From contig JAIPFG010000019.1 of NCBI GenBank assembly GCA_021736745.1, positions 1 to 17,893 on the forward strand: a stretch of 17,893 nt of DNA. Reading direction: 5' to 3'. The stretch is from Pseudomonadales bacterium (GTDB taxonomy: Bacteria; Pseudomonadota; Gammaproteobacteria; Pseudomonadales; IMCC2047). Position numbers and translations under genes: made by a program. Position 1 is the stretch's first letter, and every line of letters starts with the position of its first letter. Below are positions 7,706 through 15,885 of this stretch, piece by piece. The notes below the pieces were generated by a model. It ran no database searches and was not told where the DNA came from. It saw only the letters and a list, made by a program, of their open reading frames with translations.

Positions 7706-8359
7706 ATGAATATGTCAGGTATGCCGTTGAAACAAGCGATTACATTGCTATTGATTCTATTGTTGTCACAGCCCGCGTTGTCAGCAGGGTATAGTTATCG
7801 TTATCGAGATAACGATGGCATCACCCATATTGGTTATTCAATACCTCCTCAGTTTGTTGAAAATGGTTATGAGATGTTGAATGATCAGGGGCGTGTTGTT
7901 GAAGTGGTTTTACCTAAAAAGGCGTTGGATAAGCGATCGCAAGAAATGATGCGTGAAGCGGAGGCGCGTCACCAGTTTGAACTGCAGCGTTCTAAAGACG
8001 AGGCTCTCCTGAGGTTTTACAGTTCCATCGAAGATGTAGAGCGTGTGCGAGAGAGAAAGCTTCTGGAATTTGATAATTTTATTAGCATACAGCAAGCGAA
8101 TATTATTTCTTATAAAAAGAAAGTAGCAAATTTACAGTCGCAGGCAGCAGATTTGGAAAGAATCAATCGAGAAATACCTAAGGAAATCTTGGATACGCTA
8201 ACAACCCTGGAAGAGAAAATCAGTGATGCTGAGGAAGCGATAGAATTGAAAAGGTCGGAGAAGGAAAAAGTGCGTGAAGCGTTTGAGCAAGATATCAAAC
8301 GACTGAGCATTTTATTGTACGGTGAAGATTCCGACACGACACAATCAGCAAATAATTAG
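7706..8359 (+). CDS. Exported DUF4124-domain coiled-coil protein
   Basis: The 217-residue protein is of unknown function. Residues 1-27 look like a signal peptide: a Lys, a leucine-rich core (LLLILLLSQPALS) and an Ala-Gly cleavage context. The next 30 residues, YRYRDNDGITHIGYSIPPQF, resemble the DUF4124 domain common in gammaproteobacterial envelope proteins. The remainder is charged and heptad-like, from about residue 70 to 205, with many Glu, Lys, Arg and Leu, so a long coiled coil is expected. The second ATG at 7712 has better spacing to the upstream AAGGAT than the first at 7706. A periplasmic or envelope location is inferred. It is convergent with slmA and is not present between pyrE and slmA in E. 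coli. Confidence 0.8.
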   Translation: MNMSGMPLKQAITLLLILLLSQPALSAGYSYRYRDNDGITHIGYSIPPQFVENGYEMLNDQGRVVEVVLPKKALDKRSQEMMREAEARHQFELQRSKDEALLRFYSSIEDVERVRERKLLEFDNFISIQQANIISYKKKVANLQSQAADLERINREIPKEILDTLTTLEEKISDAEEAIELKRSEKEKVREAFEQDIKRLSILLYGEDSDTTQSANN

Positions 8360-8371
8360 TCAAGTCATACG

Positions 8372-8390
8372 CCTACTTCGGTGCAGTAGG
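8372..8390. terminator. Weak hairpin between convergent DUF4124 gene and slmA
   Basis: CCTACT-TCGGTGC-AGTAGG is a 6-bp stem in the 37-bp gap between two converging stop codons. It could end transcription from either side, but neither strand has a run of T after it, so support is weak. Confidence 0.35.
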
Positions 8391-8396
8391 TTAACT

Positions 8397-9011
8397 TTAT
8401 TCAGTAAATTGTGCGAATTTTTCCTGGCAAAATAAGTTTGTCGAAATAATCTTCCATTGCTCTGACCACATTGCATTAGGCGTTTGTTTAAAACCGCTCC
8501 GGACAAATTGGATAATTCGTCCCTCGATCCAGGCTAAGAGTAGGTTAGCCGTAGCATTTACGGATTGAGAAACAACGAGGTTTTCCTGAACCTCCGCTTG
8601 CCGCAAGATCTGTTTTAGTTGTGTTTCCAGGCGTTCAAAAACCTGTGAAGTGCGTATTCGTAACCGTTCATTCTCGCCAGTGAGGGCATCTCCCGTCAAC
8701 AACCGGCACAGGCCAGGATTTTTTGAAGCAAAAGTAGCTACTAAAGAAAGTACCCTCTCACAACGTGTTGCCGCTAAATTTTCTTCATTCAGGATAATTC
8801 TGATACGCGAAAAAAGAGTCTCTTCGACGAACTCTATCAGGGCTTCAAACATTTTGGTTTTACTGGGGAAATGTCTGTACAGCGCCGCCTCGGAAACGCC
8901 CACCTGATGTGCAAGCGCCGCTGTGGTGACCCTTTCTCCTGGATTTGACTCAAGCATTTGAGCAAGCGTTTGTAATATTATTTCACGGCGGGATGTTTTG
9001 ATTTTTGTCAT
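8397..9011 (-). CDS. slmA: Nucleoid occlusion factor SlmA (TetR family)
   Basis: SlmA binds specific chromosomal sites and blocks FtsZ ring assembly over the nucleoid. The 204-residue protein has a TetR-type DNA-binding domain in its first 60 residues: REIILQTLAQMLES, VTTAALAHQVGVSEAALYRHFPSKTKMFEALIEFVEETL. It then follows E. coli SlmA with NPGLCRLLTGDAL and ERLETQLKQILR. Its place near dut and pyrE matches the E. coli locus and supports SlmA over a generic TetR regulator. The ATG has only a poor ribosome-binding site. Its leader holds a hairpin and a pair of direct repeats listed separately. Confidence 0.92.
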   Translation of the reverse strand: MTKIKTSRREIILQTLAQMLESNPGERVTTAALAHQVGVSEAALYRHFPSKTKMFEALIEFVEETLFSRIRIILNEENLAATRCERVLSLVATFASKNPGLCRLLTGDALTGENERLRIRTSQVFERLETQLKQILRQAEVQENLVVSQSVNATANLLLAWIEGRIIQFVRSGFKQTPNAMWSEQWKIISTNLFCQEKFAQFTE

Positions 9012-9020
9012 AAGTAATTT

Positions 9021-9049
9021 TGCACAATAGACCTTTTAGACTGCACAAT
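9021..9049. promoter_or_regulatory. Two direct repeats TGCACAAT, 21 bp apart, upstream of slmA
   Basis: TGCACAAT occurs at 9021-9028 and again at 9042-9049, both in the same direction, within 40 bp upstream of the slmA start codon. The 21-bp period places them on one face of the helix, two turns apart. This could be an operator for a regulator of slmA or of argB read-through. No known consensus was matched. Confidence 0.35.
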
Positions 9050-9050
9050 C

Positions 9051-9084
9051 TTACTCGGCTGGCGCAGTTCTGTCAGCCGAGTAA
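9051..9084 (-). terminator. argB: Perfect 11-bp hairpin after argB
   Basis: TTACTCGGCTG (9051-9061) pairs perfectly with CAGCCGAGTAA (9074-9084) around a 12-nt loop. It begins 17 nt after the argB stop, so it is placed to end or stabilise the algC-argB transcript. No T-run follows on the minus strand. It may therefore be an mRNA-stabilising hairpin or part of the slmA control region rather than a classical intrinsic terminator. Confidence 0.55.
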
Positions 9085-9100
9085 AGGGATAACGCGACTT

Positions 9101-10000
9101 TTATTGCTGTTTGTTGGTGATAAGAGTCCCGATACCCTTATCGGTGAGAATCTCCAACAGTGTTGCGTGAGGAACGCGGCCATCGATAATGTGACTGCTA
9201 GTGACTCCTGCGGCAACCGCCTCCAGGGCGCAACGTATTTTAGGCAACATGCCGCCATAAATAGTACCGTCTACGATTAGCCGTTCAACCTGCTCAGTGT
9301 CGAGCCCGGTAAGGACATTGCCGGATTTGTCTAACAGACCGGCTGTGTTGGTGAGCAATATTAATTTTTCTGCTTTTAAGGTTTCTGCAACTTTGCCAGC
9401 GACAAGGTCCGCGTTGATATTGTAGGAAACGCCATCGTCACCTACACCTATCGGCGCAATGACAGGGATAAAATCACTATTCACCAGCATATCAACAACG
9501 CTGGAATTAATGCAGGTCACTTCTCCTACGTGGCCAATGTCAACTATTTCGGAGGCTTCCATTTCTGGCATTTTGCGCGTCACTTTCAATTTTCTGGCTT
9601 TGATAAAGTGGCCATCTTTACCTGTTAACCCTACTGCTTTGCCACCGTTTTGGTTCATCAGGTTGACAATTTCTTTGTTGACTAAGCCGCCAAGCACCAT
9701 TTCTACCACGTCCATGGTTTCACTGTCTGTCACTCTCATGCCATCAAAAAAATGCGACTCGATATTGAGTTTTTTTAGATAGGAACCAATTTGAGGCCCG
9801 CCTCCATGCACGACAACGGGGTTTATTCCGACATGCTTAAGCAGGACAATATCGCGTGCAAAACTATTTTTAAGGGCATGATCAATCATGGCATTGCCGC
9901 CATATTTGATGACGATCGTTTTACCGCTAAAACGCTGAATATAGGGCAACGCCTCTGTAAGAACTTTTGGGATAATTTGTAATTCGTTAATGCTGGACAT
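9101..10000 (-). CDS. argB: Acetylglutamate kinase
   Basis: ArgB phosphorylates N-acetylglutamate in arginine synthesis. The 299-residue amino-acid-kinase fold has TIVIKYGGNAM (about residues 29-39), VVVHGGGPQIGSYLKKL, GLTGKDG, YNINADLVAGKVAETLKAEKLILLTNTAGLLD and a C-terminal GGMLPKIRCALEA...HIIDGR. About 25 residues precede the first strand (LQIIPKVLTEALPYIQRF). That N-terminal helix is known from arginine-inhibited hexameric enzymes such as those of Pseudomonas aeruginosa and Thermotoga, so feedback inhibition by arginine is inferred. It follows algC by 61 nt, as in Pseudomonas. Confidence 0.97.
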   Translation of the reverse strand: MSSINELQIIPKVLTEALPYIQRFSGKTIVIKYGGNAMIDHALKNSFARDIVLLKHVGINPVVVHGGGPQIGSYLKKLNIESHFFDGMRVTDSETMDVVEMVLGGLVNKEIVNLMNQNGGKAVGLTGKDGHFIKARKLKVTRKMPEMEASEIVDIGHVGEVTCINSSVVDMLVNSDFIPVIAPIGVGDDGVSYNINADLVAGKVAETLKAEKLILLTNTAGLLDKSGNVLTGLDTEQVERLIVDGTIYGGMLPKIRCALEAVAAGVTSSHIIDGRVPHATLLEILTDKGIGTLITNKQQ

Positions 10001-10061
10001 TGTTATCTTGATTCATAATAGGTTAATTTTGGGGTGGCCTTAGTATTTGCTGAGCGAATGT

Positions 10062-12668
10062 TTAAAAGGGGATATCGAGCTCTGGGGCAACCGCCATTAA
10101 TGCTTCTTTAAAACGATTTTGTATCTGCTCCAGGGCTGCCTCGTCATCAGCGCCAAAACGCAGCACCAAAACAGGGGTTGTATTAGAGGCTCGCACTAAG
10201 CCCCAGCCATCATCAAAATCTGCTCGCAGGCCATCGATGGTGACTATTTCTGCATCATCAAAGCGTGCATTTTGTTGTAATTCGGACACAATATCGAATT
10301 TATTTTCTTCCGTTACCTGAATGTTAATCTCAGGCGTGCTGAGATCATCGGGGAAGGATTCAAAAAGTGTGTCTGCATCTCTTTCGTCGAGACCGAGAAT
10401 TTCTAATAGCCGTGCGGCGCTATATATGCCGTCATCGAAACCAAACCAGCGTTCTTTGAAAAATATATGGCCGCTCATCTCTCCTGCCAGCAGGGCACCG
10501 GTTTCCCGCATTTTTGCTTTTATCAGAGAGTGTCCGGTTTTCCACATAATGGGTCGGCCGCCGTAGTTACTGATTAGGCCAGCTAAACGGCGTGAGCATT
10601 TCACGTCATATATGATGTCTGCCCCAGGATTGCGTGATGCCACATCCTTGGCGAAAAGCATCATTAAGCGATCTGGCCAGATAATATTGCCGCGATTGGT
10701 CACCACCCCCAAACGATCCCCGTCCCCATCGAAAGCTAGGCCGATATCGGCTTCTTGTGATAATACGGTGTCAATCAAATCCTTAAGGTTTTCCGGCTTA
10801 CCGGGGTCCGGATGATGGTTCGGGAATCTACCATCTATTTCGCAATAAAGTGGAATCACTTCACAGCCTAAGGCTTCCATGAGTTTTGGTGCAACTATAC
10901 CTGCGACACCATTGCCGCAATCAAGCACAACTTTAAGCGGCTTACCGATCGCAATATCACTGGTAATTTGTGCAATATAATTTTCAATAATATCGACATC
11001 ATCCAGCTCGCCGCTACCGGAACTGAATTGGTTTCGCTCAATCATTTGCCTTAGAGACTGAATTTCTTCGTTGGCCAGTGTGTTGCCATCGATCACAATT
11101 TTAAAGCCATTGTAATTAGAGGGGTTATGGCTGCCGGTAATCATAATCCCTGATTTGGCATCAGTAATACTGGTCGCAAAATAAACCAAGGGTGTCGGTA
11201 CAGTTCCAATATTAATCACGTCACTACCACTGTCACGTAACCCTCTGACCAAAGCGGCGCATAACTCGGGGCTGGATAAACGACCGTCAGCGCCAACAAC
11301 GACGGAATCATTTCCTTTAATTTGGGCTGCCGTACCGACTGCCTGGCCAAGTCGGTAGGCAACATCAGTATCCAAGGTTTCATTTACAATCCCGCGGATA
11401 TCGTAAGCGCGGAAAATGCTAGGGGATATTTCTCGGGGAGGAACTGTACTTTGAACATCCGTCGATTCGTCGTCGCTCAGGGTAATGTCTTTTCTTGATG
11501 AGCTTGGGCTAACCAGGGTATCCAAATCAAGGTCGAGGATATCCTCATCTTCCAGCTCTGAGTCTAGTAAGTTGCCCACTTCCATATCTTTGGTGTGTGC
11601 TTGGCTAAGGGAGTCAGAAGGATTGACAGGTTTGGCGGTTTCATTATCCAGTGCTTTATCATGCTCGGTATTAGCTAATGTTCGCGCCATGCTGTGAAAC
11701 AGGCTGAGTGAAAATTTGGGAACGGATTCATCTTCTCCGTTTATTAGCGAGCGCGAGTAATTCACCAAACTAATGGCGTCGCTCCGAACACTTTTTCGAA
11801 GCCGTACATAGGAAAAAAGTATACTGATGATAACACCGGCTATGGCGAGCGCCAGAGGTAACCAAAATGAGAGATTGGAAAGGCTGTTTGCTTGCGCCAG
11901 TTTGGTAGAAGGTTGAAACTGAACGCGCAGGTGGGGTGAGTTCAGCTTAATATCAAGTATTGGCTCATTGGCATTAAAGCTTGGTCCCAAGTGGATTAAG
12001 GTTTGCGGTTCGCTACCAAGAAATACCTGCTCTAAGCGCATGGATCCATTGTTTTCGTCAAAATTGTGTAACTGATTTTGTAACGCTCTGAGATGGTAGG
12101 TTGCCAATATGACCCCGCTGATACTGTCTTTTTTAATATTTTTAACGGATTGCACCATGCGAATAACGGTTTCGCCCTCATAGGAGTGAGCTTCTGCCGA
12201 GACTTGGTCGCCCTGTTCGGCACGATTAACCATGTCTACTTCGCGAAAACTCAGCTGGTATTTTTCACGATTCAAGCTGGCCCCGCTGTAGGGCAGCAGT
12301 TTCACTTTAATGAGGTCTGGAATATTAGCACTTATCTGTTTTTCGGCTTGAATAATAAGCAGAGGATCCTGCTGTTGCAGAACCTGCGCAAGCTCTGTTC
12401 GCTCGGAAATGTGCTCCAATTGATGTTGCAGTTGCTCAAGCTTCAAATTGAAGTAGTCGGTATAGGTTTGCGCTTGTGATTGGAAAAAAGTCTCAGTAAG
12501 TCGCTTGTTGCTGCCATTAATAACTAAGGTAAATAGTAAAAAGGCGGTAATAGCAATGGCCGCTAGTGAGCCAAGCAGGCTGAATAGGCTAAATTTAAAT
12601 AAACTTTGATCAGGTTCAATCGCTTTGCGGACGTCGCTGGACGTTACAGCGGTTGTTGATTTTGACAA
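10062..12668 (-). CDS. algC: Membrane-anchored phosphomannomutase/phosphoglucomutase AlgC
   Basis: The C-terminal part (about residues 414-868, counted from TTG 12668) is an alpha-D-phosphohexomutase that interconverts mannose or glucose 6- and 1-phosphates for exopolysaccharide and LPS sugars. It has the catalytic serine in MITGSHNP (Ser513), the metal loop FDGDGDR (about 647-652), LAGEMSGHIFF and the phosphate-binding RASNTTPVLVLRF. The N-terminal half has two membrane segments (about 27-50 and 266-288) with about 215 extracytoplasmic residues between, followed by a cytoplasmic linker with a strongly acidic patch (LEDEDILDLDLD). The ATG at 12692 has no ribosome-binding site, whereas GGGGAGGGGG lies about 8 nt before the TTG at 12668, so I chose TTG. 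Long AlgC forms of this kind occur in Pseudomonas relatives. Confidence 0.93.
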   Translation of the reverse strand: MSKSTTAVTSSDVRKAIEPDQSLFKFSLFSLLGSLAAIAITAFLLFTLVINGSNKRLTETFFQSQAQTYTDYFNLKLEQLQHQLEHISERTELAQVLQQQDPLLIIQAEKQISANIPDLIKVKLLPYSGASLNREKYQLSFREVDMVNRAEQGDQVSAEAHSYEGETVIRMVQSVKNIKKDSISGVILATYHLRALQNQLHNFDENNGSMRLEQVFLGSEPQTLIHLGPSFNANEPILDIKLNSPHLRVQFQPSTKLAQANSLSNLSFWLPLALAIAGVIISILFSYVRLRKSVRSDAISLVNYSRSLINGEDESVPKFSLSLFHSMARTLANTEHDKALDNETAKPVNPSDSLSQAHTKDMEVGNLLDSELEDEDILDLDLDTLVSPSSSRKDITLSDDESTDVQSTVPPREISPSIFRAYDIRGIVNETLDTDVAYRLGQAVGTAAQIKGNDSVVVGADGRLSSPELCAALVRGLRDSGSDVINIGTVPTPLVYFATSITDAKSGIMITGSHNPSNYNGFKIVIDGNTLANEEIQSLRQMIERNQFSSGSGELDDVDIIENYIAQITSDIAIGKPLKVVLDCGNGVAGIVAPKLMEALGCEVIPLYCEIDGRFPNHHPDPGKPENLKDLIDTVLSQEADIGLAFDGDGDRLGVVTNRGNIIWPDRLMMLFAKDVASRNPGADIIYDVKCSRRLAGLISNYGGRPIMWKTGHSLIKAKMRETGALLAGEMSGHIFFKERWFGFDDGIYSAARLLEILGLDERDADTLFESFPDDLSTPEINIQVTEENKFDIVSELQQNARFDDAEIVTIDGLRADFDDGWGLVRASNTTPVLVLRFGADDEAALEQIQNRFKEALMAVAPELDIPF

Positions 12669-12717
12669 TTTGTCCCCCTCCCCTGAAAACATTTACGCAT
12701 AGATACGATGTTGAAAA

Positions 12718-13173
12718 TTAATGCCCTCCAGTATGGCCGAAGCCTCCTTCGGCTCGTTCGGTAGAAATAAATTCCTCTACAATTTCAAACTGAGCTTGAA
12801 TAACCGGAACGATGATCATTTGGGCAATTCGTTCGCCAACCTTTATAGTGTAGACTGCTTCTCCACGATTCCAACAGGAAACCATTAATTGTCCTTGATA
12901 ATCGGAGTCGATCAAACCTACCAGGTTGCCTAGTACAATTCCCTGTTTATGCCCAAGTCCAGATCGAGGTAATAACATTGCGGCCCAGTTTGGGTCTTGC
13001 AGATAAATGGCGAGCCCGGTAGGAATTAATAGGGTTTGCCCCGGGCTGATATCAGTATCCTGGTCAAGGCAGGCACGCAGGTCGAGTCCGGCGGAGCCTT
13101 GCGTTGCATATTCTGGTAGGGGTATTTCATTGCCAATACGTGAGTCGAGAAGTTTAACCTGTAATTTTTCCAT
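12718..13173 (-). CDS. dut: dUTP diphosphatase (dUTPase)
   Basis: Dut hydrolyses dUTP to dUMP and pyrophosphate, which keeps uracil out of DNA and supplies dUMP for dTMP synthesis. The 151 residues match the trimeric bacterial enzyme and hold all five motifs: AGLDLRA (28-34), PRSGLG (69-74), GLIDSDYQG (86-94), GERIAQ (113-118) and the C-terminal RAEGGFGHTG (140-149). Its start overlaps the end of coaBC by 20 bp, which indicates translational coupling, as in E. coli. Confidence 0.98.
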   Translation of the reverse strand: MEKLQVKLLDSRIGNEIPLPEYATQGSAGLDLRACLDQDTDISPGQTLLIPTGLAIYLQDPNWAAMLLPRSGLGHKQGIVLGNLVGLIDSDYQGQLMVSCWNRGEAVYTIKVGERIAQMIIVPVIQAQFEIVEEFISTERAEGGFGHTGGH

Positions 13174-14377
13174 AGTGTATTTTAGGGTCGTAGTGTTGAG
13201 AAATGGTTTGAATTATTTGTCGCGCGATTTGGCGCTTAGAAGATTGCTCCAGAGTGAGGTTGCGATCGGGCCAAATTAAAGTCACCGCATTATCATCGCT
13301 ATCAAACCCGATGCCTTCGGCAGCAACATCGTTAGCCACAATCATATCCAGCTTCTTGTTTTTTAGTTTATTCTGCGCATAGCCTAGTAGATCTTGCGTT
13401 TCCGCCGCGAAGCCAACAGTGTATGGTTTGTCCGGTAAAGCGGCTACGGAGGCAACAATATCCGTTGTTTGCTTAAGTTCAATCATCATGGTTTTCGGCG
13501 TGCTTTTTATCTTCTGCTGGGCAACATTTGCCGGGCTGTAATCAGCCACAGCTGCCGGAGCAATAAAGATATCGCAGGTTGGGGCCAATCGCATGGCAGC
13601 CTCATACATTTGTTGTGCACTAACAACAGGCTCCAACGTCACCCTTGGTGGAGCGGACAGAGAGACAGGACCACTGATCAGTGTCACTTTGGCGCCGGCT
13701 TCAACAGCAGCTTCCGCGAGCGCATAGCCCATTTTTCCAGAGCTATGATTGGTAATGTAACGGACCGGATCAATCGCCTCACGCGTCGGTCCGGCGGTAA
13801 TTACTATATGCTTGCCACTAAGCACTGTCAGCTCAAACTGCTTGGCCGTTAGCACAAGTAATTCAGCAGGCTCCAGCATTCGGCCCGGACCGATATCACC
13901 ACATGCCTGTGCGCCATGAGCGGGGCCCATGATGATCTTTCCGTCCTCGAGCAATGATTTTAGGTTGCGTTGGGTATTAACGTCTTGCCACATGACTTGA
14001 TTCATGGCGGGAGCCAGTGCAATGGGGGCGTGAGTGGCGAGGCAGAGAGTTGTTAGCAGATCATCGCCACGGCCTTGTGCCAAGCGGGCCATAAAATTTG
14101 CGCTGGCGGGGGCAATCAAAACAATATCAGCCCAGCGTGCTAACTCAATATGGCCCATACCTGCTTCTGCCGCTGGGTCAAGCAGTTTGGTATGAACCGG
14201 ATTTCCTGTTAGCGCCTGCATGGTCAGGGGTGTGATAAACTCCTGTGCAGCTTGTGTCATCACTACGCGAACATTGGCTCCGGCATCGATTAATAGGCGT
14301 GATAATTCTGCGCTTTTGTAGGCGGCAATGCCGCCAGTGATACCGAGAATAATTTGTTTATTCGTTAGTTGATGCAT
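13154..14377 (-). CDS. coaBC: Bifunctional phosphopantothenoylcysteine decarboxylase/phosphopantothenate-cysteine ligase
   Basis: CoaBC carries out two steps of coenzyme A synthesis. Residues 1-185 or so form the FMN-binding CoaC decarboxylase: GITGGIAAYKSAEL, the catalytic His76 in MGHIELA, Asn126 in PAMNQ and Cys159 in ACGDIGPGRMLEP. The CoaB ligase follows, with VITAGPTREAIDPVRYITNHSSGKMGYALAEAA and FIAPAAVADYSP. The 407-residue length is normal. It is divergent from radC across a 166-bp spacer in which I see no convincing promoter, although one must exist. Confidence 0.97.
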   Translation of the reverse strand: MHQLTNKQIILGITGGIAAYKSAELSRLLIDAGANVRVVMTQAAQEFITPLTMQALTGNPVHTKLLDPAAEAGMGHIELARWADIVLIAPASANFMARLAQGRGDDLLTTLCLATHAPIALAPAMNQVMWQDVNTQRNLKSLLEDGKIIMGPAHGAQACGDIGPGRMLEPAELLVLTAKQFELTVLSGKHIVITAGPTREAIDPVRYITNHSSGKMGYALAEAAVEAGAKVTLISGPVSLSAPPRVTLEPVVSAQQMYEAAMRLAPTCDIFIAPAAVADYSPANVAQQKIKSTPKTMMIELKQTTDIVASVAALPDKPYTVGFAAETQDLLGYAQNKLKNKKLDMIVANDVAAEGIGFDSDDNAVTLIWPDRNLTLEQSSKRQIARQIIQTISQHYDPKIHYGKITG

Positions 14378-14543
14378 GGAAAATGATAGTCTTAAATTCG
14401 GAATAGATTAAGATACCATTGCTTGAGATTGTATAACAGGCCCGGCAATGCTTTATCGCCTATTTTGCCTTACCCTTTGATGGGCATGCGAATATAGCGG
14501 CGTTATAAGCATTTCATATTACAGAATGACAAGGATGTTGAAC

Positions 14544-15218
14544 ATGGCAATTAAGGAATGGCCAGCAGATGAACGGCCTCGAGAAAAACTAATTAAAGCG
14601 GGCGCGTCAATGCTCTCCGATGCTGAGTTATTGGCTATTTTTCTGCGGACGGGGGTGCCGGGTTTAACTGCTGTTGATTTAGCGCGACATTTGCTAGTGT
14701 CTTTTGGCGGACTTCGAGGAATTCTAGAGGCTGACTTTAAAACCTTTTCTGCCCAGCCTGGATTGGGTTTAGCCAAGTACGCGCAATTGCAGGCTGTTTT
14801 AGAGATGACTCGGCGTCATCTGGCCGAGCATTTACAAAGCGGTGTAGATATTTCGAGCCCGGCGGTGGTGCGGGATTTTCTCTCTGCGACCCTGCGTAGC
14901 TGTCAGCAGGAAGTCTTCGCCTGTCTTTATTTGGATACGCAGCATCGTTTGATACACTTCCATACGCATTTTTTCGGTACGGTGGATGGCGCCAGCGTAT
15001 ACCCGCGCGAACTGGTGAAAATGGCCTTAAAACATAATGCGGCGGCAGTCATTCTGGCGCATAATCACCCGTCCGGAGTGGCTGAGCCCAGCAGAGAGGA
15101 TCAAGCAATAACGCAACGGATTCAATCGGCTTTAGCGTTGGTGGATGTGCGAGTATTGGATCATATGGTGGTGGGGGATGCCGAGGTGATTTCTTTTGCA
15201 GAGCGTGGATTGATCTGA
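14544..15218 (+). CDS. radC: RadC family JAB/MPN-domain protein
   Basis: RadC proteins have an N-terminal helix-hairpin-helix-like region and a C-terminal JAMM metalloprotease-like domain; their cellular role is unsettled. The metal motif is visible as VILAHNHPSGVAEPSREDQAIT with ENXHFGT-like upstream residues replaced by HFHTHFFGTVDGASVYPRE. I chose the ATG at 14544 because AAGGA precedes it by 8 nt and the product starts MAIKEWPADERPREKL, the usual RadC start. The longer frame from 14526 adds six residues. Length is 224 against 222 in E. coli. The position next to rpmB is conserved. Confidence 0.94.
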   Translation: MAIKEWPADERPREKLIKAGASMLSDAELLAIFLRTGVPGLTAVDLARHLLVSFGGLRGILEADFKTFSAQPGLGLAKYAQLQAVLEMTRRHLAEHLQSGVDISSPAVVRDFLSATLRSCQQEVFACLYLDTQHRLIHFHTHFFGTVDGASVYPRELVKMALKHNAAAVILAHNHPSGVAEPSREDQAITQRIQSALALVDVRVLDHMVVGDAEVISFAERGLI

Positions 15219-15288
15219 GGAGCTTGGGTGAGGGCTTTCGGCAGGAGCAGGAAATTTGAGGATAGGATTAAAAAGTCTTTGTCACGTC

Positions 15289-15317
15289 TTGTCATCAATC
15301 GGCTGTTCTGGTATAAA
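15289..15317 (+). promoter_or_regulatory. rpmB: Sigma-70-type promoter for rpmB-rpmG
   Basis: TTGTCA (15289-15294) and TATAAA (15312-15317) are separated by exactly 17 bp in the 174-bp gap between radC and rpmB. The start of transcription would be near 15324, giving a leader of about 70 nt. That leader contains a GCGGCTG direct repeat but no clear hairpin. Confidence 0.65.
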
Positions 15318-15392
15318 TGCGTCCCCTTTGCGGCTGGCCGGGAAACACTTGGCGGCTGATTAAAAGATTTCATTAAGTTTAAGGACGTAATA

Positions 15393-15623
15393 ATGTCTAG
15401 AGTATGTCAGGTGACCGGGAAGCGACCGGTGACTGGAAATAATGTATCACACGCGCACAACAAGACGCGTCGCCGTTTTTCACCGAACCTGCATGTACAT
15501 CGTTTTTGGGTTGAGTCCGAAAAGCGATTCGTTAAATTGCGTGTCTCTACCAAGGGTATGCGAATTATTGATAAGCAGGGTATCGAAAAAGTACTGTCTG
15601 ATATTCGGGCTCGTAAAGTATAA
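15393..15623 (+). CDS. rpmB: 50S ribosomal protein L28
   Basis: The 76-residue protein is nearly identical to E. coli L28 over its length, beginning MSRVCQVTGKRPVTGNN and including RRFSPNLHVHRFWVESEKRFV and LRVSTKGMRIIDKQGIEKVL. It is a component of the large ribosomal subunit. AAGGA precedes the ATG by 8 nt. rpmG follows after 46 nt and the two share one promoter and one terminator. Confidence 0.98.
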   Translation: MSRVCQVTGKRPVTGNNVSHAHNKTRRRFSPNLHVHRFWVESEKRFVKLRVSTKGMRIIDKQGIEKVLSDIRARKV

Positions 15624-15669
15624 GCAGAAACTTTATCTCGTCGGTGCGAAAACTGTAAGGAATTGAAAG

Positions 15670-15825
15670 ATGCGTGAAAAAATTAAATTGGTTTCATCTG
15701 AAGGCACGGGACACTATTACACTACTACCAAAAATAAGCGTAATATGCCTGATAAGATGGAAATTAAAAAGTATGATCCGGTGGTTCGTAAACACGTTCT
15801 TTATAAAGAAGCTAAAATAAAGTAA
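15670..15825 (+). CDS. rpmG: 50S ribosomal protein L33
   Basis: The translation of 51 residues starts MREKIKLVSSEGTGHYYTTT and ends HVLYKEAKIK. It matches E. coli L33 but lacks the first four residues of that protein (MAKG). It has no cysteine pairs, so it is the zinc-independent (C-minus) type. TAAGGAA precedes the ATG. It is the second gene of the rpmBG operon. Confidence 0.97.
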   Translation: MREKIKLVSSEGTGHYYTTTKNKRNMPDKMEIKKYDPVVRKHVLYKEAKIK

Positions 15826-15842
15826 ACCGGTGTGTAATAATG

Positions 15843-15872
15843 AAAAGCCCAGCTTAGACTGGGCTTTTTTTT
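15843..15872 (+). terminator. rpmG: Intrinsic terminator of rpmBG
   Basis: AAAAGCCCAG pairs with CTGGGCTTTT around a 6-nt loop, and the 3' arm runs into a tract of eight T. It starts 18 nt after the rpmG stop. This is a textbook Rho-independent terminator. Confidence 0.95.
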
Positions 15873-15885
15873 GGCGTTATTATAC

